Shown: positions 1-8,454 of the stretch, in pieces
Layout: every line of letters starts with the position of its first letter
Numbering within the stretch: position 1 is the first letter of the stretch
Source: Chloroflexi bacterium TSY
GTDB taxonomy: Bacteria; Chloroflexota; Anaerolineae; Caldilineales; Caldilineaceae
Length of the DNA: 64,000 bases
Assembly (NCBI GenBank): GCA_019217005.1
Contig: JAHBNG010000079.1
Span: forward strand, 1-64,000
Direction: 5' to 3'
Position numbers and translations under genes: made by a program
Notes under the pieces: model-generated
What the model saw: only the letters and a program-made list of their open reading frames with translations
What the model was told of the DNA's origin: nothing
The model's database searches: none

Positions 1-54
1 CATATAGATTTTTGTCTATGTATCAAAAGTGTAAACCTAATTCTGAGCCACCCC
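1..54. mobile_element. Partial copy of the 155-bp MITE-like element (copy 1)
   Basis: The first 54 bases match the right end of the element at 56846-57000 with about three mismatches, ending in the terminal GAGCCACCCC. The rest lies outside the window. It sits inside the 3' part of the CHAT-NACHT gene and supplies that gene's stop codon. The matching target-site duplicate would be to the left of base 1 and cannot be checked here. Confidence 0.85.
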
Positions 55-3000
55 GGTGAATTGAGGTTTTTCATTGCCGAATATGGCCTGTTCGTCGGCA
101 CTTCCCATTACAAAAGGGCCAGCGTCTATCTCTATCCACTCGATGTCAGGTAACCCATCTTTCAAGCCCACACCTGGACGAGGATCGCCCAAACGACCCA
201 ACAGACTTCCGACCTCAGCACGTCGTGCTGGCTCTGTATTGCTCGTCAGTTGCTGGTCAATTCGCGCAACGACTTCTTCGCGCAAGGTTTGCTCGGTTGG
301 CAACCATTCCAGCAAGGCAGTGGCTGCGCTGGCAAGCCCCGCCAACTCAATATTTTCATTGACTGGTGGCCACTGTTTAGCTTTGTTTAGTTGGGCCAGA
401 CGCTGTACAAATTGTCGCGCCGTGCGTGGTGATGTCAGACTCAGATAGCCCGTTACAAGCAGAGCTGGTTCACGCCACCAACTCTCTAAAATCGCCCCTT
501 CCTCAAAGAAGCGCGCAACTGCTTCAATCCCACTTTGACCGCATTTGACTTCGACCAGATAGCGAGCAGCGAGAAACTCCTGAAAGGCCAAATGAATAAA
601 GTGGTAGGTGCCCAGTCGCTCTACCAGCAAAGTGCCGCGCAACCGCGTCAAAGCGCAGAAGTGGTAAATGTATTCAATGAATTCTGGCACCTCGCCTAAT
701 ATCTGGCGTACCTCTTCTTCTTCGATTTCGCGTCCTTGTTGCGGACCACGCTGATGCATGACAAAGGCTAGATGTTGCACCAGTTCTCGATGTGTCTGTG
801 GACTACCACCGACAGCACGGCCTATCTGTTCCGCCGCTTCTTCGTCTAATGTATATTCTGGCCATAACATGGTCTCTGTGGCTCGCAGATAGAGTTCCAC
901 TCGATGCTCAGGTAAGCGCCGATGCGAGAGATGCACCAGCAACAACATGCGCACCAAGAGCGGACTGTCAATCAGGCGCTCGGCAGCCTGTCCTAACCGC
1001 AGTCGCCGTTCGCGTTCCAAATCATGGATGCCAGTGACTAGTTCAGCGGTCTTAGTTTCAGAGAGCGCTTCATCCTGATAGACGGCTCGGTATGCATGTT
1101 GGATCAACGCAGTGACATGCTTATCATCCAAGGCTTGGACATACAGGTATTGGAATCCCTGCCCCAACGCCGTGCGTCCTCGATAAGCAGCGATTCGACA
1201 GGTCACCACTAAACGAATTGACTTGCGCCCCACGACTAAATCTTCAATCGCTTGTCGCAGCGCCACCCTCTCGTGCTCATCGGACACCTCATCCAAGCCA
1301 TCTAAGAGCAAAATCACAGAGCGACCTTCATCTAGCAGACGGGCAAAGAAGTCGTCCGGCAGATCCAGCCCACTCTGTCTCGTGATCAAGTAGCGTGAGA
1401 TGAAGGTGGCCAGTGTGTTTTGATGCGGGTCGTCACTGTTCTGGGCACTTCGTCGGCGTTGGGCATAGGCACTGAGGGGTACGAAAAGCGGAAGTGGTAA
1501 ACCATTTTCTACTTCGAGTCCAAGCTTCTCCTGTGCCAACTGGGGGCGGTCCAATGCAATCGCATTCGCCAGCACCCAGGCAATATGCTGGAGCACCGTG
1601 GTCTTGCCACCACCAGGGGCACCCGTAATGATGAGGCGTGACCCCTGCTTCAAAACCTCATTCATCTCGATTGCTTCTTCCGCGCACCCCCAGTGCTCTG
1701 CCGTCAACGGCACATAGACCGTCTCCAAATCGAGCCGAACGACCGATTCTCCCTGATGGCTGATGCCACGCATTTCGATGACGCCAAAACGCTCTGACAC
1801 CCAAATTAGATAATCAGTGATCTGACGACGCACCTTTTCTTCATCGATATCACTGTCCCCTCGATAGTGGTTGACGATATGAGTGATACTGCTGTTGTCA
1901 CCTATGGCAGTCATACTCTCTCGAATGCTGCCAATCTTTGTCTGATCGCCACCAATTTTGTCACCCTCAATGTGGTCCCCGCCGATCACAACATCGCTGT
2001 CAATCGTCAAGCTGCTGGAAAGCTTTTCCAGTTCAGTAGGTTCTTGGGGAGCCGATTCCGGTTCAATCTCCTCAACCTGCTGTACTTGTCGTGATGGAGC
2101 AGCCTCTCTCGGTTTCACTCCAATCTCAAAGAGGATACCGTTGGACGCACGCATATGGAGGACAGGCGTTCCCCATTCAAGTGAATATTTGTTACGCAGA
2201 TTGATGGCGTTGCGTCCATCAGCCACGGCTGTATCTACCGCCAAGCCGTCTGATACCGCTTCATAGAAGGTTCGGGCAAAGGTTGTGGCTCCTTCGTCGG
2301 TGATCTCGTACTGCATGGTCAGCACGGCTGGAAGTCCGCCACGAATCAAGGTAGCGGCTGTGCTGGCGAAGAGATCGTGTGGACTACCCCGTGCGCCTTC
2401 GCAGGCGTTGAGGAGCACCAGTCGCAATGATCTTTTCTGTCTGGCCAGGAGTCGATTGAGTTGCGTGGCTGTGATTGTATCGGCTTGGCCTTGCTCATCC
2501 GCAAAGACCAGCAACCCTTCATCCAGGCTGTCATTGAAGCTTCCGTGGCCGATAAAGTGAAAGACGTGCCAGGGTCCGCGCCGCATCTCCCGCTGTAAGG
2601 CACCCCAGGTTTGCCCCTCCAGCCAGTTCAACTCAAGCAATTCTTGCTGCTTCAATGGCTGTAGTGCTCGCTCAATGCGCTCTTTCTCCTCTTCCACCGC
2701 CAATGCAGAGTATTCCTTTGGACTGACCACCATGCCCAGAATGCGCAGCGGTGGCGTGACTGTGAGCGGTCGGATGATTTGCGGTATATCCAGATAGCGC
2801 ACGAGCGGTGTATCGGGGTCCAGACAGATGTAGTCTTGTTTACGTGTATCATAGAGGAACTCCCACGGCAGACCCGCCAGGAAAGGAGACTGGATGTGCA
2901 GCTTGAGACGGACGCCTTTGCCCTGTTCTTCTGCTCTCTGTTGACACTGGCGGTAGAGCGCGCGCACTTCGCCTGGTAAGAGGAAGTCAAAGAGCGTACA

Positions 3001-3234
3001 CCCAAACGCCTGCGCTGCTTCCTCTTCTGGACTCAGTTGCTTCCGCCGCCGACCTGCCGAACGCAGAATCGCATTCTCTAACCGCAGCAGTGCTCTGTCC
3101 AGCTCTGCATCCGTCAGGGGAAAGGCAATGCGCTCATCTGTCTCACCCACGCTGGCAGAGCGCACAGAGATGGCATACTCGTCCTTTGTGATTTCCTTGA
3201 CCTCAATTGCAAAGTCTTCGTACTCTGTGCTCAT
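37..3234 (-). CDS. CHAT-NACHT conflict protein, FGE-like C-terminus truncated by a mobile element
   Basis: A 1065-residue predicted cytoplasmic STAND-type defence protein. Residues about 90-370 form a CHAT (caspase-like) protease domain with the expected His in HFIGHGSF and Cys in LLNACEGA. A Gly/Asp-rich linker with repeated GGD/GDK/IGS units follows at about 415-455. A NACHT NTPase comes next, with Walker A GAPGGGKTT and Walker B LLLDGLDEV, then a helical region. The last 35 residues start a formylglycine-generating-enzyme-like (C-type lectin fold) domain, seen as IDAGPFVMGSADE, which breaks off where the MITE begins. The ATG at 3234 has an AGGTGGGG nine bases upstream; a GTG lies 15 bases further out. 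By analogy with the family, NACHT oligomerisation on sensing a trigger would activate the protease. The missing C-terminus was probably the sensor, so this allele may be inactive or altered. Confidence 0.88.
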   Translation of the reverse strand: MSTEYEDFAIEVKEITKDEYAISVRSASVGETDERIAFPLTDAELDRALLRLENAILRSAGRRRKQLSPEEEAAQAFGCTLFDFLLPGEVRALYRQCQQRAEEQGKGVRLKLHIQSPFLAGLPWEFLYDTRKQDYICLDPDTPLVRYLDIPQIIRPLTVTPPLRILGMVVSPKEYSALAVEEEKERIERALQPLKQQELLELNWLEGQTWGALQREMRRGPWHVFHFIGHGSFNDSLDEGLLVFADEQGQADTITATQLNRLLARQKRSLRLVLLNACEGARGSPHDLFASTAATLIRGGLPAVLTMQYEITDEGATTFARTFYEAVSDGLAVDTAVADGRNAINLRNKYSLEWGTPVLHMRASNGILFEIGVKPREAAPSRQVQQVEEIEPESAPQEPTELEKLSSSLTIDSDVVIGGDHIEGDKIGGDQTKIGSIRESMTAIGDNSSITHIVNHYRGDSDIDEEKVRRQITDYLIWVSERFGVIEMRGISHQGESVVRLDLETVYVPLTAEHWGCAEEAIEMNEVLKQGSRLIITGAPGGGKTTVLQHIAWVLANAIALDRPQLAQEKLGLEVENGLPLPLFVPLSAYAQRRRSAQNSDDPHQNTLATFISRYLITRQSGLDLPDDFFARLLDEGRSVILLLDGLDEVSDEHERVALRQAIEDLVVGRKSIRLVVTCRIAAYRGRTALGQGFQYLYVQALDDKHVTALIQHAYRAVYQDEALSETKTAELVTGIHDLERERRLRLGQAAERLIDSPLLVRMLLLVHLSHRRLPEHRVELYLRATETMLWPEYTLDEEAAEQIGRAVGGSPQTHRELVQHLAFVMHQRGPQQGREIEEEEVRQILGEVPEFIEYIYHFCALTRLRGTLLVERLGTYHFIHLAFQEFLAARYLVEVKCGQSGIEAVARFFEEGAILESWWREPALLVTGYLSLTSPRTARQFVQRLAQLNKAKQWPPVNENIELAGLASAATALLEWLPTEQTLREEVVARIDQQLTSNTEPARRAEVGSLLGRLGDPRPGVGLKDGLPDIEWIEIDAGPFVMGSADEQAIFGNEKPQFTGVAQN

Positions 3235-3316
3235 GCTTGACAACCCCACCTAGCTTGTGTTCCCGTTTCCTTGAAACTAAATAGCGCTGACGGCACACAC
3301 GCCGCACGCAAACCAG

Positions 3317-3356
3317 AGAGGACGTCGCCAATTTCCACGTTGCCTAGACGTCCTCT
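3317..3356. repeat. Hairpin with 10-bp arms in the divergent intergenic region
   Basis: AGAGGACGTC (3317-3326) and GACGTCCTCT (3347-3356) are perfect inverted repeats with a 20-base loop, between the divergent CHAT-NACHT and zinc-ribbon genes. It could be an attenuator, a leftover terminator or a binding site; nothing in the sequence decides this. Confidence 0.5.
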
Positions 3357-3420
3357 TTCGTTTGTCCAAAAGAGTAGCATGAATTTCACATTTTCTCAAC
3401 AGGATGTATTCTCGGCGGTG

Positions 3421-3458
3421 TGAAACATTTTCTCTTTGTCAGACGACAATATATCATA
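3421..3458 (+). promoter_or_regulatory. Upstream block conserved between the two zinc-ribbon genes (copy 1)
   Basis: TGAAACATTTTC followed, about ten bases on, by ACGACAATATATCATA occurs here and again at 5423-5461. In both places it lies 35-40 bases before a zinc-ribbon gene start. TATCAT at 3452-3457 could be a -10 box; no strong -35 is visible. The shared block suggests the two genes were duplicated with their promoter and are co-regulated. Confidence 0.5.
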
Positions 3459-3493
3459 ACCTCTAATCAGAATCCTGTTGGGTTGGTTGGCTT

Positions 3494-4906
3494 ATGCATT
3501 GTCCTAATTGTGGCGTTGAAATCATACCCGAAAATGCTAAGTTTTGTTACAACTGCGCTGAAAATCTTCAGGACATTCCGCGCACGTCTGGCGACCAGAT
3601 AGGCAAGGACAAAGTTGGTCATGATCAGGCCAACGTTGGTAGCATCGAAGAATCCAGAGCCGCAATAGGTGAAGGTGCAAGCGTAACAGAGCATACCACT
3701 GTCGAAGCACCATTACCCCCTGGACGGCATGTGAAACTGTTCTGGGGTTGTCTTTCATACTCCGTTGTCAATGCTGTGGCGGTCTCTTTGTTTATCCTAA
3801 CATTGCTTATCATCCAATATTTCTTAGCTTTCCAATCCGATGTCGCCACGATCTATGTTGAAGAAGGGTCTGTTCTTGTCATCCGTCAACAGGAGGGCAG
3901 AGTAGAACAGATTCAAGTTGCCACATCTTTTAGGCTAGAACCTGATGATCAGATTATTATGGAGTCTGGCAATGCCCGCATTGAGTTCTTTGAAGGTCAA
4001 TCAACAATGCTGAGTGCAGACGCACATGTAGAGCTGGAAAAACTAACACAAGAGGAAGGTGCAACTGAAGTCGTACTTGTTGTGTACAATGGTGAAACGC
4101 ATCACGAAATTATTACACCCTTGGACGAGAATGATCGATTTGTGGTGAGAGCCATCTCTCCCACACAAACTGAGGATATTACATCGACTTCTGACGATGA
4201 TGTAATAACGACCGTGACTTCTACGTCTGATATCACTTCATTTGACGTAACCGTTGATGCTGACCAAGAAAATGAAACGATTGTGTCTACAGACACAGGA
4301 TCTGTCGATGTCACAAGAGGGGATGAAGATGTAAAAGTTGAGGCGACAACTCAAGTCATCGTAACGGCAAATGAGCCGCTTGAAGTTGAAGTACAGCCAG
4401 AAGCAATGCCGCAGCTAGCTCCAACAGCTACTCTTACAGATGAACCAACAGCTCTCGTCATTGCAACACCAACACCACTCCCAGTGCCGGGGACAGCGGT
4501 TTTGTCGGTTGCGACAGTGCTTGCAATGACACTAACACCTACACAGACAATAGCACTTCCCTTGGACATTCGGCTACTTAGCCCTCTCGATGGTGCAATC
4601 GTAGAAGGCACTGTCACTTTTGAGTGGGAACCATTTCGTTCCTTGCAAAATGGCGAAGGATATGAGGTGATTTTCTGGAAGCCTGGACAAGACCCGATGA
4701 TTGATGGATTTAGCTATGCACTGCCTATAAATGACGCTCTCCTATCCCTTGATTTGACGTCCTTGAGCAAACTGCCGATTCGACCCTTGGAACCAGGAGA
4801 ATATCGATGGAGCGTTAGACTTGTAGAAATGGATCCGTACCGAGTCTTGGGAGTAAGCGGTAAGCAACAAACTATATTTTACGAAGGCGAGAGCAGTGCA
4901 GAATAA
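3494..4906 (+). CDS. Zinc-ribbon / transmembrane / FecR-like protein
   Basis: A 470-residue protein of unknown function. Residues 1-22 form a zinc ribbon (two CxxC pairs, CPNC and CYNC). Residues about 35-65 are the Gly/Asp linker (GDQIGKDKVGHDQ, then IGSIEES-like text), as in the neighbouring NACHT proteins. One membrane segment follows at about 85-112. Then comes a FecR-like beta domain (about 115-225), a Thr/Ser/Val/Asp-rich low-complexity stretch, and a C-terminal Ig/FnIII-like domain (about 375-465). If the topology is N-in, the zinc ribbon is cytosolic and the FecR-like part external. No clear Shine-Dalgarno precedes the ATG. The zinc ribbon, linker and upstream block match the ZnR-NACHT gene at 5498, so it probably belongs to the same conflict system, perhaps as membrane effector or anchor. 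Confidence 0.75.
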   Translation: MHCPNCGVEIIPENAKFCYNCAENLQDIPRTSGDQIGKDKVGHDQANVGSIEESRAAIGEGASVTEHTTVEAPLPPGRHVKLFWGCLSYSVVNAVAVSLFILTLLIIQYFLAFQSDVATIYVEEGSVLVIRQQEGRVEQIQVATSFRLEPDDQIIMESGNARIEFFEGQSTMLSADAHVELEKLTQEEGATEVVLVVYNGETHHEIITPLDENDRFVVRAISPTQTEDITSTSDDDVITTVTSTSDITSFDVTVDADQENETIVSTDTGSVDVTRGDEDVKVEATTQVIVTANEPLEVEVQPEAMPQLAPTATLTDEPTALVIATPTPLPVPGTAVLSVATVLAMTLTPTQTIALPLDIRLLSPLDGAIVEGTVTFEWEPFRSLQNGEGYEVIFWKPGQDPMIDGFSYALPINDALLSLDLTSLSKLPIRPLEPGEYRWSVRLVEMDPYRVLGVSGKQQTIFYEGESSAE

Positions 4907-4944
4907 AATATCGATTGCGATGGTGCGCCCTGTGAATAGTAGTC

Positions 4945-5187
4945 ATGATTCGCTTGGAAGCGTATGAATATGTAGTAAATGGAAAGTCGGCGATTGAGTG
5001 GAACATGGATCGTCATCAGTTCAGACGAGACAAAGCCAGTCAGATCACCAACGATCCAAATGATTGGTCCGATAATCCGAAATGCATTGTGAATTTGGTA
5101 AAACGGATCGTACAGGTTGATTTGGAGACGGTGAAGATTGTAGAGGGGTTGCCAGCGCTAAATGAACGGGGCCAGTACTTTGCTTAA
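4945..5187 (+). pseudogene. C-terminal remnant of a type ISP restriction-modification / helicase-like protein
   Basis: The 80-residue reading frame resembles, from memory, the very end of type ISP-like restriction-modification enzymes and the related large predicted helicases: EAYEYVVNGKSAIEW, then a Lys-rich turn, NDPNDW, a hydrophobic helix and TVKIVEGLP. Those proteins exceed 800 residues. Nothing of the nuclease, helicase or methylase part is visible upstream, where the FecR-like gene ends 38 bases away. This is best read as a leftover of a deleted defence gene. It could in principle be expressed as a small protein, but has no clear ribosome-binding site. Confidence 0.68.
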
Positions 5188-5283
5188 ACATACAAAGCCA
5201 TGAATTCAGCGTAGTAGATCGCGTTGAATCTGCGTCATCTCTATTACCGACAGTTTCATTGTCACAATACGAGGCGCAGATTC

Positions 5284-5400
5284 ATGACTGAATTCCTTGA
5301 TCTAATCGGCCAAACAGGATTTTCCCCGTTAACGGTTATTCAGTTCGTCCTGTTTTTCTTTTTGCTGCTCATAGCTGTGTGGTTGTATAGTCAGAGCTGA
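5284..5400 (+). CDS. Small hydrophobic membrane peptide, 38 residues
   Basis: ATG at 5284 opens a 38-codon frame ending at TGA 5398-5400, with GAGG nine bases upstream. The peptide has a short polar N-terminus (MTEFLDLIGQTG) and one strong hydrophobic segment (about residues 17-34, FVLFFFLLLIAVWLY) ending in SQS. The first codons overlap one arm of a small inverted repeat (GAATCTGCG / CGCAGATTC). I do not recognise a family. Its size, single membrane span and place between conflict genes fit a membrane toxin, an effector accessory or a chance frame; no homology supports any of these. Confidence 0.4.
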   Translation: MTEFLDLIGQTGFSPLTVIQFVLFFFLLLIAVWLYSQS

Positions 5401-5422
5401 CGATCAATACGCTTCTTCTGTA

Positions 5423-5461
5423 GTGAAACATTTTCCTTTAGTTAAACGACAATATATCATA
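5423..5461 (+). promoter_or_regulatory. Upstream block conserved between the two zinc-ribbon genes (copy 2)
   Basis: Second copy of the TGAAACATTTTC...ACGACAATATATCATA block, 36 bases before the ATG of the ZnR-NACHT gene. The blocks differ in spacing by one base. Conservation outside the coding sequence argues for shared transcription control. Confidence 0.5.
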
Positions 5462-5497
5462 CCCCATGCCTAAAATTATCTTGAGCTGGATTGCCTT

Positions 5498-7999
5498 ATG
5501 CACTGTCCAAATTGTGAAGCTTCAGACGTACCCGATAATGCACTCTTTTGTCACAAATGTGGTGAAAACCTTCAGGACATTCCACGCGCGCAACCTGATA
5601 CAAATATCGGTGGTAACCAGACGAACGTAGAGAGCGTCAATGCCGCAAATGCTGCTTTTGGTGAAAAGGCCAGTATCCATATTTATAATCCCCCTCAACC
5701 CGACACAGAGTCACGGCAATGGACCCAAGAAGACACAGAACGCTACAAAAAACATCTGCGCCAAATACACGCCACCACGCGCATCTTGGGCAAGTCTGTC
5801 CCAATCCCCCTCGAAGGCATTTATACTGATATTTATATCTTGGACGAGTTGACGGCTCGCCAACGTTTTGATATTGAAACGCTTAAGGAGGAATTTCCAC
5901 CTCGCTCTGATCGGTTGCATGGTCAGAAACGGCACAATGGTCTAGAAGTTGTGGAGCAATCGGGGAACCTCTTTATTTTGGGCAAACCAGGGGCAGGAAA
6001 GACAACCTTCCTGCGCTATATTGCACTCCAAGCAGCCAAGGGAGATCTGAACAAATTTCCCATCTTTATCACGTTGAAAGAGTGGTCAAAATCGCAAGAT
6101 TTGCGCCAGATGATCCTTGAACAATTTGACGGTTATGGGTTTCCCTATGCAGAGCCTTTTATTAACAGTATTCTCAGAGAGGGAGAGGCTATCGTTCTGT
6201 TCGATGGCCTCGATGAGGTTAACCAGGAGGATGATCAGCGGAGCGAACTAACACAGCGGCTCAATCGGTTTAGTGAGCAGCACCCAAATACTCAGTGCCT
6301 AATCACCTGTCGGATCGCAGCCAGCGACTATCAGTTTCCTCACTTTCAGGAAGTGGAAGTGGCGGATTTCACCGATGAACAGGTCAAGACTTATGTGGAT
6401 AAATGGTTTATTGATGAGCCAGAAAAGGGGCAAAGATTTTTTAAGGAGTTTGAAAAATTTGAAAACAAAGGCTTAAAGGAACTGGCATCGATTCCTCTCT
6501 TACTCTCACTGCTCTGCCTGGTCTTCGATGACAGTATGAGCTTCCCTAAACGTCAGGCCGAACTCTACGAAGATGCATCGGATGCGTTGCTACGCAAATG
6601 GGATAGTTCTCGCAACATCCAACGTGATACGATCTACCGCGGCTTATCAGTTAAGTTGAAGCAACGCATGTTTGCCGCTATCGCAGCTGAAAGCTTTGAG
6701 CAAGGTGACTATTATTTACCAGAAGAATTTTTGAAAAAGAAGATTGAAGCCCACTTGAAAAGAGTGCCACCAGACGACAGAAAAGGTAAAATTGATGGCG
6801 TACAGATATTGAAAGCAATCGAAGCCCAGCATGGTATCTTCGTTGAACGCACCAGAGGAATTTACTCTTTCTCACATCTGACCTTGCAAGAGTATTTTAC
6901 AGCCAAATATATCGTTGAAAATGCAACAGATGGAGCAGTTAACCGCCTCATTACTTTAGAGCGTCTGGCTGATGCGCATTGGCGTGTCGTATTTTTGCTA
7001 ACGGCAAGCTTGCTGTACGATGCGAGCGTATTTTTCATACAATTTCACAAAACCATCGACGATCTCATTGCAGACGATGAGGCTCTGATTGCACTTGTGT
7101 GTTGGGCCGCTAGAAAAGCAGTAGCGATTGATGCTCCTTACAAGCTGCCAGCAATCAGAGCCTTTTATCTGTATCTTAGTTTTGTGCTTGCTCAAGACTT
7201 CGCTTCTTACCCTGCCCCCACGCGCTCTCCTGATTCCGACCTTGATGTCTCACCTGACTTTGACCTTGACGACTTCCTTGACCTCGACTTGACCCTTGAC
7301 CCTGACCCTGCCCCCACGCGCTCTCCTGATTCCGACCTTGATGTCTCCCTTGACCCTGCTCACATCCGCTACAATAACGACTCCATTGCCCGGTTCCTTG
7401 CCCAAGACCTCGACCGGTTCCTTGACCGCGACCTCGCCCACACTGACGACCTCGATTATGCTTGTTCCCTTGCCTTTGATTTCGCTCGTAACTACGATCT
7501 CGCCCGCGGCTACGAGCTTGACCGCGACCTTGCCGGTGCCCTCGACCGGACCTTTGACCTGTCTCGCGCTCTCAACCTCTTCCGCTTTCTCGCATTAGAT
7601 TTTTATTTAATTATTGCATTAACGACAGCAGAAATTCTAAGGCTAGTTCTTGGTGAAGAAGAATTGCAACCTACTTACCCAAAATACGCCAGATACATCA
7701 ATGATTTAGCTAAGTTGAGTCAAGAAGCAAATGAGCCAGTATTGGCGGCAGAGTTAAAGGGGCTGGTCGTACTGGATGAAAAGGCATCTGGTGACGACTG
7801 GAAAATATTTACTGTACAGCTACGTACCATTGTGATCCAGCACCGTGATATTGGTCACGAATACCAATGGGAAAAGGAACAAAGCGATAAGATCAATGTA
7901 TACCTACAACTTAATCAGTTTCTTATCAAGTGTCTAAAAGTGTCCGACGTATCAAACAGGGAAGAGATAGAGAACCGCATTTTGTTGCCGCCAGAATAG
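5498..7999 (+). CDS. Zinc-ribbon NACHT NTPase (STAND-type conflict protein)
   Basis: An 833-residue predicted cytoplasmic NTPase. It starts with a zinc ribbon (CPNC and CHKC, residues 3-22) closely matching the neighbour at 3494, then a Gly/Asn linker (NIGGNQTNVES). The NACHT domain has Walker A GKPGAGKTT (about residue 165) and Walker B VLFDGLDEV (about 232). A winged-helix/helical region ends in the NACHT-typical SFSHLTLQEYFTAKYI. The C-terminal third is unusual: about 120 residues (570-700) of Asp/Leu/Ala-rich repeats such as DLDLTLDPD and ARDLDRFLDRDLA, built on tandem DNA repeats, then a helical tail. Asp/Ala/Leu helical repeats after NACHT are known in bacterial STAND proteins and may sense the trigger. 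A strong terminator follows. The effector is not obvious; the zinc ribbon or a partner protein may serve. Confidence 0.85.
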   Translation: MHCPNCEASDVPDNALFCHKCGENLQDIPRAQPDTNIGGNQTNVESVNAANAAFGEKASIHIYNPPQPDTESRQWTQEDTERYKKHLRQIHATTRILGKSVPIPLEGIYTDIYILDELTARQRFDIETLKEEFPPRSDRLHGQKRHNGLEVVEQSGNLFILGKPGAGKTTFLRYIALQAAKGDLNKFPIFITLKEWSKSQDLRQMILEQFDGYGFPYAEPFINSILREGEAIVLFDGLDEVNQEDDQRSELTQRLNRFSEQHPNTQCLITCRIAASDYQFPHFQEVEVADFTDEQVKTYVDKWFIDEPEKGQRFFKEFEKFENKGLKELASIPLLLSLLCLVFDDSMSFPKRQAELYEDASDALLRKWDSSRNIQRDTIYRGLSVKLKQRMFAAIAAESFEQGDYYLPEEFLKKKIEAHLKRVPPDDRKGKIDGVQILKAIEAQHGIFVERTRGIYSFSHLTLQEYFTAKYIVENATDGAVNRLITLERLADAHWRVVFLLTASLLYDASVFFIQFHKTIDDLIADDEALIALVCWAARKAVAIDAPYKLPAIRAFYLYLSFVLAQDFASYPAPTRSPDSDLDVSPDFDLDDFLDLDLTLDPDPAPTRSPDSDLDVSLDPAHIRYNNDSIARFLAQDLDRFLDRDLAHTDDLDYACSLAFDFARNYDLARGYELDRDLAGALDRTFDLSRALNLFRFLALDFYLIIALTTAEILRLVLGEEELQPTYPKYARYINDLAKLSQEANEPVLAAELKGLVVLDEKASGDDWKIFTVQLRTIVIQHRDIGHEYQWEKEQSDKINVYLQLNQFLIKCLKVSDVSNREEIENRILLPPE
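7211..7347 (+). repeat. Exact 41-bp direct repeat inside the NACHT gene
   Basis: Bases 7211-7251 and 7307-7347 are identical and 96 bp (32 codons) apart, so both encode the same PAPTRSPDSDLDVS-type peptide. Slippage or recombination between them would remove 32 codons and keep the frame. The surrounding sequence is also made of Asp/Leu-coding repeats. Confidence 0.85.
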
Positions 8000-8070
8000 A
8001 GGCTGTGTATTTTGCGAGATTATGTTATGATGATGGTTCGAACCTATTTTATAAGGTTTGAGCGAATGCA

Positions 8071-8105
8071 AAAAAGCTTCTGCAATCAAGCGCAGAAGCT
8101 TTTTT
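8071..8105 (+). terminator. Intrinsic terminator after the ZnR-NACHT gene
   Basis: AAAAAGCTTCTGC (8071-8083) and GCAGAAGCTTTTT (8092-8104) pair across an 8-base loop, giving a stem flanked by A and T tracts. It lies about 70 bases past the NACHT stop and works as a terminator on either strand. Confidence 0.85.
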
Positions 8106-8130
8106 GTTTGCGTAAATAGCAGGATCATAT

Positions 8131-8159
8131 TTGACAATGTCGCGCGATAATGGTATGAT
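8131..8159 (+). promoter_or_regulatory. Sigma70-type promoter, likely giving a leaderless mRNA
   Basis: TTGACA at 8131-8136 is a perfect -35 box, followed by a 17-base spacer and TATGAT at 8154-8159, a near-perfect -10. The start site would be about 8166-8167, at or just before the ATG at 8168, so the transcript would have almost no leader. Confidence 0.8.
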
Positions 8160-8167
8160 GCAATGTG

Positions 8168-8362
8168 ATGAAACACGGATCATTTAGGATATCAGATAGA
8201 ACATCGCAACAGATGTTAGACCTCGCTAAATTGTGGGGAGAATCAACGGAACGGTACAATACGCCAGTCATTGCGCGGTGTGTTGAACTCGTTTGGTTGA
8301 GTCAGTTTGGTGACAAGGAGTTAGAGGAACTGAGCGAACTAGACCAGAAGCCTTCAGAGTAA
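8168..8362 (+). CDS. Small protein, possibly ribbon-helix-helix type
   Basis: A 64-residue protein (ATG at 8168; a GTG at 8165 would add one residue). The N-terminus (SFRISDRTSQQMLDLAKLWG) followed by an amphipathic helix (TPVIARCVELVWLSQFG) resembles ribbon-helix-helix regulators such as CopG-like antitoxins, where a short strand leads into two helices. The match is by pattern only. It has its own strong promoter just upstream and no gene partner directly behind it; the Phd/RelE pair starts 146 bases later with its own control region. It could be an orphan antitoxin or regulator. Confidence 0.55.
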   Translation: MKHGSFRISDRTSQQMLDLAKLWGESTERYNTPVIARCVELVWLSQFGDKELEELSELDQKPSE

Positions 8363-8454
8363 CAGCTAAATACATACGACGCAGCATAGTGATACCAACA
8401 TCGCGGAACTATGTAAAAATGTAGGCCAGCCGTGAGTTGACGCATTCGGATATT

